Shown: in pieces, positions 17,580 through 26,619 of the stretch | Position numbering within the stretch: position 1 is the first letter of the stretch | How the letters are laid out: every line of letters starts with the position of its first letter | Assembly: GCA_020634855.1 (NCBI GenBank) | Contig: JACKAU010000003.1 | Coordinates: 186,001 to 250,000, forward strand | Direction of reading: 5' to 3' | DNA length: 64,000 nucleotides | DNA from: Anaerolineales bacterium | Lineage (GTDB): Bacteria; Chloroflexota; Anaerolineae; 4572-78; J111 | Made by a program: the position numbers and the translations under genes | Notes under the pieces: generated by a model | The model's input: only the letters and a program-made list of their open reading frames with translations | Database searches by the model: none | What the model was told of the DNA's origin: nothing

Positions 17580-18644
17580 ATGATTCAGCCGATTAGTACC
17601 TTTGAACTCACGTCATCGCAGACGACCTATCTAGACGCCAGGATGCAGGCGGTCTCACGCTCGTTTGCGTTGGTGGTTCCCTGGCTCGAAACCCCACTGA
17701 ATTACTATTTGGCCACGGCCTACTTATTGTGCCGGGTGGTCGATAATATTGAGGATTGTTTGCAGCCCACGGCTTGGAAACGCGCCCGATTTAGCGAGGC
17801 CGCCCAACTGCTGGAATTGCCCGATCTGGCCATCGATATCCTGGCCCGGTGGGAACGAGAAGATTGGCCCGGCCTCACTGCCGGCGAGGCGCAATTGATG
17901 GGGCCAACCACCGGCGGGCCGTTGTGGCAGATTTATGCCGCTATCCCCACCCCATCGCGCCAAGTTATTCACCGCTGGGTGTTGGAAATGATTACGGGCA
18001 TGAGCCGGCTCGATGCGCCGGATCAACGGCCTATTTTCGTTGAGCAACAGGGCATTCTCCTGCCGGCCGAAGAGGCCGATTACAACCAATATTGCTACGT
18101 GGTGGCCGGCACGGTCGGCCATTTGGCCACCGAATTGGTCATCGAACATTACCGGCTGCCCGATGCTGTCGCCAACACGTTATTGCAGACGTGTGAAGCG
18201 TGTGGCCGCGGCCTGCAAAAAACCAATATCGTCAAAGATTTTGCCGAAGATTTGACGCGAGGGGCGGCTTACCTCCCCGATGAATGGCTGCGGGAAGTCG
18301 ATTACACGCCGCTAGCGCTGCACGGCGCGCCGGCCGGTTGGAGCCGGAAAGTGCTCGATAATGTACTGGCCGAGTTAGATCAAGCGACAACCCATGTCCT
18401 GGCCTTATCCTACCACACCCAAGGTTATCGTATGGCCGGCCTTATGTGCCTGCTGCCCGCGCTGCAAACCATCCGGTTCGCCGCCAATCGGCATGATAAG
18501 CTCTTCACTACTGAACACCAAGTCAAGATTTCCCGGCAAACGATGGCTCGCTGTGTCTGGGATGCAAAATCGATGGTAAGCGACAACGACGCAGTTGTGC
18601 GTTATACAACAAAACTCAAACAGGAGGTGCAATCGAAATTTTGA
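17580..18644 (+). CDS. Squalene synthase (squalene/phytoene synthase superfamily)
   Basis: A 354-residue prenyl-head-to-head synthase. The first Asp-rich motif is DNIED (55-59) and the second is in QKTNIVKDFAEDL (about 213-225). VSRSFALVVPWL and YCYVVAGTVG match the eukaryotic-type squalene synthase pattern rather than HpnC/HpnD. It would join two farnesyl diphosphates via presqualene diphosphate. The ATG at 17580 with GGAGAGGG just upstream is preferred to an in-frame start at 17547. There is no C-terminal membrane anchor. No hopanoid or carotenoid genes are adjacent. Confidence 0.88.
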   Translation: MIQPISTFELTSSQTTYLDARMQAVSRSFALVVPWLETPLNYYLATAYLLCRVVDNIEDCLQPTAWKRARFSEAAQLLELPDLAIDILARWEREDWPGLTAGEAQLMGPTTGGPLWQIYAAIPTPSRQVIHRWVLEMITGMSRLDAPDQRPIFVEQQGILLPAEEADYNQYCYVVAGTVGHLATELVIEHYRLPDAVANTLLQTCEACGRGLQKTNIVKDFAEDLTRGAAYLPDEWLREVDYTPLALHGAPAGWSRKVLDNVLAELDQATTHVLALSYHTQGYRMAGLMCLLPALQTIRFAANRHDKLFTTEHQVKISRQTMARCVWDAKSMVSDNDAVVRYTTKLKQEVQSKF

Positions 18645-18790
18645 CCCCATAATCCTATCAATACGATTCAGTACTTCAATGTCTGCGAGTGATGAATTTT
18701 ACGAAAATGGAACAGATAACCGACTAATTGTTTGATCTTCATCATTCGGTTGCTACACGGTGTCAAAAAACTTTTAACTTAGTGATTTAG

Positions 18791-18848
18791 AAAGGAGGAG
18801 GGCATTATTGTCAGCCTTAATTGACAATAATAGCCTAAAAAACGTACG
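18791..18848 (+). promoter_or_regulatory. Ribosome site separated from its start by a hairpin
   Basis: AAAGGAGGAG (18791-18800) is a very strong Shine-Dalgarno, but the only sensible ATG is at 18849. In between, ATTATTGTCA (18804-18813) and TGACAATAAT (18822-18831) form a perfect 10-bp hairpin. Folding shortens the effective distance to about 20 nt. It may tune translation of the HdeD-like gene, or the IR may be a protein operator. Confidence 0.5.
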
Positions 18849-19379
18849 ATGACTGCTACTGTTGCTGGATCCTCACGGCCTGAAATTCCGTGGTGGCTGA
18901 TCTTAATCGAAGGGATTTCCCTGCTCATTCTGGGCATATTACTCTTGGCCTCACCGGCGATGACCACCTTATGGGTCGTCCGCTTCGTCGGCTACTACTG
19001 GCTCATTGCCGGGATCTTTAAAATTATCAGCATTTTTATGGATAGCTCCGGTTGGGGTTGGAAACTGGCCGGCGGTATTCTGGGGATTATCGCCGGTCTG
19101 TTCGTATTAGGCCAGCCACTAGTGGCTCCTTTGATCGTCGGCGCGAGCCTGGTCATCATCCTGGCCGTCCAAGGGCTTGTCTTTGGCGCGGTCAGCCTGG
19201 TCCAGGCCTTTCGCGGGGGCGGCTGGGGGCCTGGTATTTTGGGAGCAATTAGCATCTTGTTCGGTTTCATGTTCTTATCTAATGTGTGGGGTTACACCCT
19301 GGCGCTGCCGTGGGCTATCGGCCTTATGGCTGTAATCGGCGGGGTGATCACCATCATTAATGCCTTCCGGATGAGATAG
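18849..19379 (+). CDS. HdeD/DUF308-family membrane protein
   Basis: A 176-residue protein with six hydrophobic helices arranged as three hairpins, and the family's repeated pattern (GISLLILGILLLASP, LAGGILGIIAGLFVL, ILGAISILFGFM). HdeD family members are inner-membrane proteins linked to acid stress in enterobacteria; the role elsewhere is not known. The gene stands alone, ends 37 nt before a hairpin with a T-run, and has an unusual leader (see 18791-18848). Confidence 0.87.
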   Translation: MTATVAGSSRPEIPWWLILIEGISLLILGILLLASPAMTTLWVVRFVGYYWLIAGIFKIISIFMDSSGWGWKLAGGILGIIAGLFVLGQPLVAPLIVGASLVIILAVQGLVFGAVSLVQAFRGGGWGPGILGAISILFGFMFLSNVWGYTLALPWAIGLMAVIGGVITIINAFRMR

Positions 19380-19416
19380 TCGGCCACACGTCGATATCGT
19401 AAGGATAAGGCCCATC

Positions 19417-19468
19417 AGTAGGAAGTAGGATAGAATGGCCCAACGTTCGCTACTTCCTACTTTTTATT
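19417..19468 (+). terminator. Rho-independent terminator built from GTAGGAA words
   Basis: AGTAGGAAGTA (19417-19427) and TACTTCCTACT (19451-19461) form an 11-bp perfect stem followed by TTTTATTAT. It ends the HdeD-like gene and is the shortest of the word-built hairpins. Confidence 0.75.
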
Positions 19469-19481
19469 ATCAAAGGAATCT

Positions 19482-19544
19482 GACAGTCTCAATTGAGACG
19501 ACACCGACAATGAAAGTTACCGTAGGACAAACTTAAGTTTGTCC
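19482..19544. repeat. Second GACAGTCTCAA element plus GGACAAACTT palindrome
   Basis: 19482-19515 matches 17455-17488 with a few transitions. Here GTCTCAATTGAGAC (19486-19499) is a perfect palindrome. It is followed by GGACAAACTT/AAGTTTGTCC (19525-19544), a perfect 20-bp palindrome. The bases after it (CACAAGTTTATTTTCAAAGG) closely match those after the proS hairpin at 8827. Confidence 0.65.
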
Positions 19545-19573
19545 CACAAGTTTATTTTCAAAGGAGATACAAG

Positions 19574-20107
19574 GTGAGTAACTCCCCCGTCCAAATCATC
19601 GTGGCTGCATTTGACGATGCCGATAGCGCCGAGGAAGCCCTGAAGCAGATCAAAATCGCCAATAAAGAAAAGACGGTTGACGTGCAGGGCGCGATTATGG
19701 TGCATAAGGATGCCACAGGTAACAAGATTGACTATAAGGATGTCGGCCTGACGCCGGGCAAGGGGGCTGTGGGCGGTGTGATATTGGGAGCAGTTGTCGG
19801 CATTCTTACCGGTGGATCGGGCTTGGTGTTAGGCGCAGCCGGGGCCTTGCTCGGCGGGTTCGTCGGCCGAAAGAAGCAGGAAAGCCTGTTACCGTCGGAT
19901 CAAGTCAATAAGATTGTGACCCGGCTCAAGCCAGGCGCGGCGGCTATCATGATGGTGATCGATCCGAGCGCAGCAACCGCGTTAGAAAGTCGATTAAAAC
20001 CACTGGGAGCCGATCTGTTTACCATCAACGTCTCGGCCGATGTGGCCCGACAAATGCAGGCCCATCAGAACTCAACGCCAACTGACGAGGGCGAAGCGCC
20101 GTCGTAA
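19574..20107 (+). CDS. DUF1269-family protein
   Basis: A 177-residue protein starting with GTG, with AAGGAG 8 nt upstream. An N-terminal alpha/beta part (about 1-55, VAAFDDADSAEEALK) is followed by a Gly/Ala-rich hydrophobic hairpin (about 62-98) and a second alpha/beta part (about 105-160). This is the layout of the DUF1269 membrane family, whose function is not known. It lies in a cluster of stress-type membrane proteins (HdeD, RDD). Confidence 0.85.
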   Translation: MSNSPVQIIVAAFDDADSAEEALKQIKIANKEKTVDVQGAIMVHKDATGNKIDYKDVGLTPGKGAVGGVILGAVVGILTGGSGLVLGAAGALLGGFVGRKKQESLLPSDQVNKIVTRLKPGAAAIMMVIDPSAATALESRLKPLGADLFTINVSADVARQMQAHQNSTPTDEGEAPS

Positions 20108-20164
20108 ACAAAAGACAGTCAGAGACGGTCACGCTTGTCCTGGCTAAATAGGATCTTGATTATA

Positions 20165-21199
20165 ATGCAAGCTTTCGGTTCGCGCAGACAACTCTGGATT
20201 ATTGGCGGAGCTATCCTGCTCTTTCTAGTTATCGTCATTTTTCTGGTCGATATCAATGACCTGATCAAATTATTTCGCAGGATCAATTGGTTCGATTTGG
20301 CGGTGGCCGCCATCGTTTTGCTGGCCGGCTATTTGCTCATAACGGTGCTGCTGCGGTATCTTTTATTCAACCAGCCCGGCTTCATGCCGACCTTCTACGC
20401 CATTAGCGTCGGCTTTATGTTGAACCTACTATTCGTACCGGGTGTCGTGGCCATGGTGGTAACCACCCACTGGATCGCCAAAGTCGACATCGCCCAAGCG
20501 TCTTCGGCCTTGCTGGTTCAGAAGGTGCTGTATCAGATCATGCGCCTATCGACCCTCGCTCTAATAATCATCTTACTGGCCGGCCAGGAGACCGGTACCA
20601 GCGTATCGATCACGAGCGGGCTGATTCTGCTGGTACTCACATTTGTATCCATTATCTTGGTCATCCGCTATAAGGAGCGGGTCGTCACCTTCCTGGCGAC
20701 GCAATTAAGTCGCATCCGCGGCTTAGACGAGGAGCAGATCCGCAGTACAGCCTCCACGGTTATTGCCGGTTTGGAGACGATCAGCTCGACGCGCCGGTTG
20801 ATGATCAGTTTGTTACTGTCATACGCGGCCTGGATCTGTTTTCTGATTTTTCAATATTTGGTCCTGGACTCCCTACCGCTAAGATTATCCGTTATCCAGA
20901 TGTGGCTGATTGCCGCGGCGGTGATGGCGGTCATGCCGCCGTCGATCAATATCATACCGATTCTCTACCATGTGGTCGTTATTCTTCTATTAACGACAAC
21001 CCAACTAACCAACGTTACCGTCGCCGTCGTTTACGCCATCCTCCTGCATCTGCTGATAACTATCAACTGGGCGGTTTTGGGGAACTGGTCGCTCATCCGC
21101 AATCATTTGCGGCTGGGCCAGTTAGTCGAGGCCGCTAAGGCGCAGATAGCCAACAGACGATCAAAATCGTCAGCCGGGGAGGGCGCCCAATATCAGTAA
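20165..21199 (+). CDS. Flippase-like membrane protein of the lysylphosphatidylglycerol synthase TM (UPF0104) family
   Basis: A 344-residue protein with about eight membrane helices. The pattern of a first helix, a LxxLxxxINWxxL segment, then paired helices is that of the LPG_synthase_TM/AglD2-like family, which lacks the soluble aminoacyl-transferase part found in MprF. Family members are thought to move lipids or glycolipids; the substrate here is unknown. An ATG at 20165 with AGGA upstream is preferred; a TTG at 20135 would add ten residues. It heads a tight four-gene set ending in a UbiB kinase. Confidence 0.78.
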   Translation: MQAFGSRRQLWIIGGAILLFLVIVIFLVDINDLIKLFRRINWFDLAVAAIVLLAGYLLITVLLRYLLFNQPGFMPTFYAISVGFMLNLLFVPGVVAMVVTTHWIAKVDIAQASSALLVQKVLYQIMRLSTLALIIILLAGQETGTSVSITSGLILLVLTFVSIILVIRYKERVVTFLATQLSRIRGLDEEQIRSTASTVIAGLETISSTRRLMISLLLSYAAWICFLIFQYLVLDSLPLRLSVIQMWLIAAAVMAVMPPSINIIPILYHVVVILLLTTTQLTNVTVAVVYAILLHLLITINWAVLGNWSLIRNHLRLGQLVEAAKAQIANRRSKSSAGEGAQYQ

Positions 21200-21211
21200 A
21201 GGAGCTTTTGC

Positions 21212-21931
21212 ATGAAGCGACAAACCAAGCAGGGTCCGGTCAAACCGGATATCCCCCCCGCCGCCGAGCCTGATCTCGACACGCTCTTAACGGTGATGCG
21301 CCTACTGGTCGGCGGGACGATGGAAGGGGTGGACGAACTGCTGCGCCGCTTGAAAGAACGGCAGCAGGAAGTGAACCGGAGTCAGGCCGCTAATCTCACC
21401 ATTTTCCCGTTAGATAGCGCCGATCCGGAACGGCTGCGTCACGCGCTGATTGGCCTGCTGTTTGAGACACCCCAGGTGATGGCCCGCAGCGTGTCGAACG
21501 TGCGCACTAATACCCAACGCGCTGCTCAAAAAGTATCGAAGGTCACCCGCCCGGTAACCAACAGTTGGCTGGCCCGTCCGTTTCGACGACAAATTGAAAA
21601 AGTTGTGGCCCGAGGCGAGGCGTTTGTCGATCGCCTGGCCGAAACCGGCCGGACGGAAGAAGAAAATGGCCGGCTGTTAGCCAAGGCCACCACCAATGAG
21701 GCCATGGATGAGATTCTGGCCTATCTGGCTGAAAAACCGGAGATTCGTCAATTGGTTCAACAGCAAGGGCTTAGCCTAACCGAGGAGGTCGTCAATGCCC
21801 TACGAAAACGCACCGTCGAGGCGGACCGACTCGTCGACCGTATTATCCGCCGCCGAAACCGCGATGCTCCCCCTATCGTCGATGCCCCAGCCGTCGCCTT
21901 ACCCGACGGCGACGAGCCACCCCGATCATAA
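21212..21931 (+). CDS. Soluble helical protein of unknown function
   Basis: A 239-residue, charged, largely helical protein with no membrane segment. A central stretch (about 90-130) and C-terminal Arg-rich helix (about 180-220) are notable, followed by a Pro/Asp-rich tail. AAAGGAG lies about 6 nt before the ATG. It is sandwiched between the flippase-like gene (12 nt upstream) and the RDD gene (1 nt downstream), so it is surely co-transcribed. No family recognised. Confidence 0.68.
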   Translation: MKRQTKQGPVKPDIPPAAEPDLDTLLTVMRLLVGGTMEGVDELLRRLKERQQEVNRSQAANLTIFPLDSADPERLRHALIGLLFETPQVMARSVSNVRTNTQRAAQKVSKVTRPVTNSWLARPFRRQIEKVVARGEAFVDRLAETGRTEEENGRLLAKATTNEAMDEILAYLAEKPEIRQLVQQQGLSLTEEVVNALRKRTVEADRLVDRIIRRRNRDAPPIVDAPAVALPDGDEPPRS

Positions 21932-21932
21932 T

Positions 21933-22433
21933 ATGGACAACCACAACTTTCAGGGACAATATGCAGGCTTTGTCAGTCGCTTCATCGCCTTTTCAATCGA
22001 TATGATCATTATCAGCCTGATCGGATTTCTGGTGACCTTTTTTCTGGGCCAGATCATTCAGTTCTTTGGCTTAAATGTAACCGTCAACAACGCCTATCTG
22101 GGGACCATGCTGGCCACGCTGCAAAAGGTCATCCTCCTATCAGGGGGGCTTTTTACCACCTTCTTTGGCTTGATCTACTTTCTCTTTTTCTGGACGCTGG
22201 CCGGTTTCACTCCTGGCAAAGGATTGATGGGCCTACGCGTCATTCGGCGCGACGGGTCCGATGTTACCGTTGGGGTGGCTCTACGACGATTTTTAGGGTA
22301 TTGGGTATCGGCTATCGTCTTTTTTGTCGGGTTTCTGTGGGTTATTGTCGATCGCCGCCGCCAGGGCTGGCACGACAAAATCGCCGGCACTGTGGTAATT
22401 TATGACTGGCCGTCGCTGCGACGTCGCCAATGA
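21933..22433 (+). CDS. RDD-family membrane protein
   Basis: A 166-residue protein of the RDD family: FVSRFIAFSIDMIIISL at the N terminus contains the first conserved Arg and Asp, with three hydrophobic segments (about 18-42, 68-92, 122-142) and the typical GFTPGKGLMGLRV and RRRQGWHDKIAGT motifs. The ATG at 21933 lies 1 nt after the upstream stop (TAATATG), so translation is probably coupled. Some RDD proteins act in ion or osmotic stress; the role here is unknown. Confidence 0.87.
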   Translation: MDNHNFQGQYAGFVSRFIAFSIDMIIISLIGFLVTFFLGQIIQFFGLNVTVNNAYLGTMLATLQKVILLSGGLFTTFFGLIYFLFFWTLAGFTPGKGLMGLRVIRRDGSDVTVGVALRRFLGYWVSAIVFFVGFLWVIVDRRRQGWHDKIAGTVVIYDWPSLRRRQ

Positions 22434-22444
22434 GCGGGTGATTT

Positions 22445-24138
22445 ATGGCTTACGCCTTTCCGCCTGACGAACCGGGGACGACCCGGCCGTCAACCGGCCC
22501 GTCCCCGCGCCACTTTGAACTGTATCATGAACAGCGTGCGAGGGGGTTGTTGGGCCGGGTGTTTGTCACCTTCCGGCATCTACTGGGGCTACTGTTTGGG
22601 GGCGGCTTTGCCTTTGTCCGTTACAAGAAAAGCCAGGGTGAAGCCAATACGCTGGAGATGCTGATCCTGCGTTTTCTGCTGCTCTTTACCTGGCCGTTTC
22701 TGACCAAAGAACTCATCAACCAACCGTTTCCGATTCAATTCCGGCGGCGGCTGGAGTTGTTGGGGCCGACCTACATCAAATTGGGGCAGATTTTGAGTTT
22801 GCGCGAGGATTTGCTACCGACGTCCATCACCGATGAACTCAAAAACTTGCTCGACCGCCTGCCGGCGGTACCGTTCGAACGCTTCAAGCAGCTCATCGAG
22901 GCCGATCTCCACCGCCCGGTCGAGTCGATTTTTCAATATATCGAACCGACCCCGTTAGGCTCGGCCTCGCTGGCCCAAACCCATCGGGCGGTATTGACCA
23001 CCCAAGAAATGGTCGTCATTAAGGTACTCAAACCCGGCGTGCGCCAAACCGTCGAACGCGACACCGTGCTGTTACGGCTGGTGGGTCAGATCTTGCAACT
23101 GTTTCTGGCCCGCTTCCAACCGGCCCGGCTGGTCAATGAATTTTGCCGCTACACCCTGCGCGAGGTCGATCTGCGCTTTGAGGCCGAAAATGCCGAAACC
23201 TTTGCCGCCAACTTTCAAGATCAGCCGGATATCCGCTTTCCCTATGTCTACCGCGAATTCAGCAGCCATGGTGTGCTGTGTATGGAATATTTTCAGGGCT
23301 TAAAACCGGAACCGGGTACCATTCAAACCTTGAACCAACAACAGAAAGATCGGATGATTCGGCTGGGGGTGAGCGCCACCATTCAGATGATCTTTCGGGA
23401 CGGATTTTTTCACGCCGATCTGCATCCCGGCAACCTGCTCATCTTCAAAAACGGTCAGGTCGGCTTTATCGACCTGGGCATGGTCGGCCGGTTCGACAAC
23501 CAAACCCAGCGGCGGATGCTCTACTACTTCTACTCGCTGGTTACGGGCAATCCGTCTGACGCGGCCCGCTATTTAAGCTCGATTGCCTTAGTCAGCAAAC
23601 GCAGCGATATCGACGGCTTCAAACGCGCGCTGGAGGAGTTGTATCAGCGCTGGCTGCGATCGCCCAACTTTTATGATTTTTCGATAGCGCGGGTGATATT
23701 AGAATCGGTCTCGTTGGCCGGCCGGTATTACATCGAATACCCCGGCGAAATCATCCTGATGGTCAAAGCCTTGGTTACAGTGGAAGGCGTGGGTAATGTG
23801 CTGGCCCCGGCATCGACGTTAAAGCGGCCTCTCAGGAGCACATCCAGCGCATCATATTTGAGCAATACAACCTCAACCGGATATTTAAGGAAAGCCTGCT
23901 GCTTATCCCCGAACTGCTCGACTTGCTCAACCGCAGTCCCCTGGCCCTCAACGACAGCCTGCAAACCCTGGAAGGCCGGATCAAACAGCCGCAGTCGAAC
24001 TCGCTGAGTGAGTTACGCAGCGCGATTTTGGCCGGCTTCTGCTTAATCGCCGGAGCCATCTTAGTGGCCAATCACAGCCCCTGGCCCTTTTGGGCGGCGC
24101 TGTTTCTCCTGGCCCTCATTTTAGCTGTCAAATCCTGA
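22445..24138 (+). CDS. UbiB/ABC1-family atypical kinase, frameshifted near the C terminus
   Basis: A protein of about 564 residues if a missing base is restored. The KxGQ motif (YIKLGQILSLREDLLP), the Ala-rich loop (LGSASLAQTH), the ATP-site Lys (VVIKVLKPG), the catalytic FHADLHPGNLL and the metal-binding FIDLGMVGRF are all present. Frame 1 runs to 24007, but after about 23809 it turns into non-homologous sequence; the expected continuation (GIDVKAASQEHIQRIIFEQY, ending in two membrane helices typical of UbiB) is in the -1 frame and stops at 24138. One G appears to be missing in CCCCGGCATC. It could be real or a sequencing error. UbiB kinases support isoprenoid-lipid metabolism. Confidence 0.86.
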
Positions 24139-24162
24139 ACTGAAGTTAAGCCCATAGACCGC

Positions 24163-24240
24163 TGCTAGCTGACCGCCGACCGCCGAAAGACAAGAATGTG
24201 CGTCGAAATTTGGTGGTTAACGGTCGGCCATCTGCCATCA
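24163..24240. repeat. Degenerate word-built hairpin (GACCGC words)
   Basis: Left arm GCTGACCGCCGACCGCCG, right arm GGTGGTTAACGGTCGGCC, imperfectly complementary. It lies between the convergent UbiB and patatin genes and may serve both as terminator. It is less regular than the other word-built hairpins. Confidence 0.5.
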
Positions 24241-24315
24241 CGAGGCATTACGACCTATCCGATGGTTTGCGCCGTGGCGTACTAGTCGTCACCGGGGCTG
24301 CCATCGGGATACTAC

Positions 24316-26619
24316 CTATTGAAAGATAGCCGACAGCTCATACTGACCGGTGAGACTCGGATCAGATGAAATAACAGTTTTCTCTTTCTCCCATATCTCT
24401 GCCAAATCGCTGATTTGTTTTTGGGTAAGGTGCCAAGACAAAGGGTCTTCCCGTCTCTTTATCTCGGTTTCAGCCTGCGCTGCTGAAACACGCGGCTGGC
24501 ATGTTTGTGGGTCGATGTCCGAACGCGGTTCAAAAACCACGGTGCTGATGTGGACAGGCTTGTCTTCCAGTTCAAAACGTTTATTCCAAGATTCAATGAA
24601 GCGATCAAGCTCAATTTCATTGCGGGATAGAGCCACCCCGTTCCTAATGTTTAACAGCCCCATCACCGGGCCTACCAAGGCGGCCTGGGCTCCATCAGCC
24701 ACCTGGTAATATGTCCTCGGCGTTTTAGGCGATGCCCGCAACTGGATAATGATAACCTTCTTAAAGGCCAGGTCCGGGTCTTCAATCCGTGCCTTTAATA
24801 CAGGCTCCAACCAATCCAGCGCGGAAGTCACCCCAAAATTATCGTAATATCCCCCATCAATAAAATGGAACCTTTGCCACGGCTCCTTCAATTCTAAACC
24901 TGGGGTTGCCCCGTCGCTCCGGAGCTTAGCCTGCGCGGCCGGCGTCACATAAGGGAAAGCCGCCGAGAGCCGCGCCGCTGTCCAGAGGTCCAAATCCGTT
25001 TCATTTTGCACACCTGTATCTGCGACACTCATTTCGTCCCGTAACAAAATCTCCGTCAGCGTATCTTCCCGGATCTCCTGAAATGGTCCATTCGAGCGCT
25101 CAAAATTGATCGGTGTAATCATAACCCGTCTGCCGGACTCCATAACGGTGGCGTTGAAGATAAACGCCGGTAAATCTCCCCGTCGTATATCCTCTCTAAA
25201 TGACAGCACTGTTCCTTTCTGACATTCTCTTGTTTGCTTACCTTCGATCGGCTTACCGGCAATTCGCCCCCATTCGTTTTCAAGCAGAGAGCCTCGATCA
25301 GTCTCACCGAAAGGCAATACGCCACCTGATACCAGACGCCAAAAGTCAAAGAAAGCGAAGCCAAAGGTAACCGATGACAAGCTGGAGGTTACAGATTTGT
25401 CGTAAACGGTATTGAGCATTTTTTCAATTTCGTCTTTGTCGTTCCAAAAGTGAGGCGAGTCTATCGGTGAATGACACAACTCATTAAGGTAATAGGCTGC
25501 CCCTACGGTTCCGCCGGACACCGTACTAATAAGCCGTATTTCATCCGCTAGCTCGGGTCGCGTCATTATCAAATCTCTTAAGGCCAGAGTTGTCCAAGCC
25601 GCAGCCTTAATACCACCTCCTGACGAAACGACCACCACTAAATTATCTTTTTGGCGGCTACCTTTAGCGACCTCAACCGGGGTCAGGGCTTGAGCTGCTG
25701 TATCAGTAACAGTAATTTCAAAAGAGTGATCCATATCCGTTGCAAGATATGAAACAAATACAAACACTATTAGCACAGCCAAAGAGTTGATGTTAAACCT
25801 CGCCAAGTGAAAATCCAATGCGCTGAAGGTCCAAATAAGAAATAGAATAAGTGTATAGGCATAAACCAAAGCCGGGATGAACTGCGGGGGAGATTGAAAG
25901 ATCCACGCAACAATGCCTACGCTAATAAGGATAAGGACAACAACTACCGCCACGTAGTGTGTCGGCTCAATACGACGTTTGTGGGGAGGCTGTTCTTTTC
26001 TGCCCACTGGTTCGAACAGCCGACATCTTAGCGCCTCTGCCTTGGCCCAGATCCATCTCGCTACCGGATCAGGCAACAAAGTGAGAGTTGGCTCTGTCAG
26101 TTGGGCTAGTAGGCAGAACAAAATGACAATGAAATATCCTATCCCCATACCCAAAAGTGCGGCAACGATTGACCAGTACCAAAATTCTGATTCATAAATC
26201 ACGACTAAAATCCCGCTTAAGGCTACGAGAAGAAAATAAATCACTAACTGTTGCCAGGTTGCCTGAGCATTAAAGAATTTAAACATGCATAGATGTACAG
26301 CGTGGATGTTATTTTCGTCACTTGTCCATTTGCGGGTATCGCCATAACGAGACTCTATCCCGTCTATTATGAGCCCCTGAGTATAAAGCAAACTCCAGGC
26401 TGTTAGAGTTAAAACCATAGAGGCGGTCAACACCCCGGCGAATCCAAAGTCGGAATAAATTCCTCCGATGATATTGTGGAGAGGTGATCCGACAAAAAAT
26501 GCGCTTAAGGGCAATAAATTGAGCAAAATCATAAAGAAGATACCGTACTTTAGGATATCAACAAGATTCATGACTTTTCGAACATTAGCAACGGTGAAAG
26601 TTTTGGGGACAAACTTCAT
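24316..26619 (-). CDS. Patatin-like phospholipase with N-terminal seven-helix membrane domain
   Basis: A 767-residue protein. About seven membrane helices occupy residues 26-294. The patatin domain (about 325-700) has the oxyanion loop GGGIKAA (334-340), a nucleophile Ser368 in TVSGGTVG, and the catalytic Asp in FIDGGYYDNFG (about residue 590). This is the Ser-Asp dyad of patatins that hydrolyse acyl lipids. The elbow has Thr/Val rather than Gly before Ser. The ATG at 26619 has AGAGGT 5 nt upstream. It is a stand-alone gene, A+T-richer than its neighbours, suggesting transfer. Confidence 0.86.
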   Translation of the reverse strand: MKFVPKTFTVANVRKVMNLVDILKYGIFFMILLNLLPLSAFFVGSPLHNIIGGIYSDFGFAGVLTASMVLTLTAWSLLYTQGLIIDGIESRYGDTRKWTSDENNIHAVHLCMFKFFNAQATWQQLVIYFLLVALSGILVVIYESEFWYWSIVAALLGMGIGYFIVILFCLLAQLTEPTLTLLPDPVARWIWAKAEALRCRLFEPVGRKEQPPHKRRIEPTHYVAVVVVLILISVGIVAWIFQSPPQFIPALVYAYTLILFLIWTFSALDFHLARFNINSLAVLIVFVFVSYLATDMDHSFEITVTDTAAQALTPVEVAKGSRQKDNLVVVVSSGGGIKAAAWTTLALRDLIMTRPELADEIRLISTVSGGTVGAAYYLNELCHSPIDSPHFWNDKDEIEKMLNTVYDKSVTSSLSSVTFGFAFFDFWRLVSGGVLPFGETDRGSLLENEWGRIAGKPIEGKQTRECQKGTVLSFREDIRRGDLPAFIFNATVMESGRRVMITPINFERSNGPFQEIREDTLTEILLRDEMSVADTGVQNETDLDLWTAARLSAAFPYVTPAAQAKLRSDGATPGLELKEPWQRFHFIDGGYYDNFGVTSALDWLEPVLKARIEDPDLAFKKVIIIQLRASPKTPRTYYQVADGAQAALVGPVMGLLNIRNGVALSRNEIELDRFIESWNKRFELEDKPVHISTVVFEPRSDIDPQTCQPRVSAAQAETEIKRREDPLSWHLTQKQISDLAEIWEKEKTVISSDPSLTGQYELSAIFQ

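Noticed and set aside
24316..26619. Patatin gene as part of a CBASS or other defence operon
   Set aside because: No cyclase, CD-NTase or other defence gene is adjacent; the gene stands alone.
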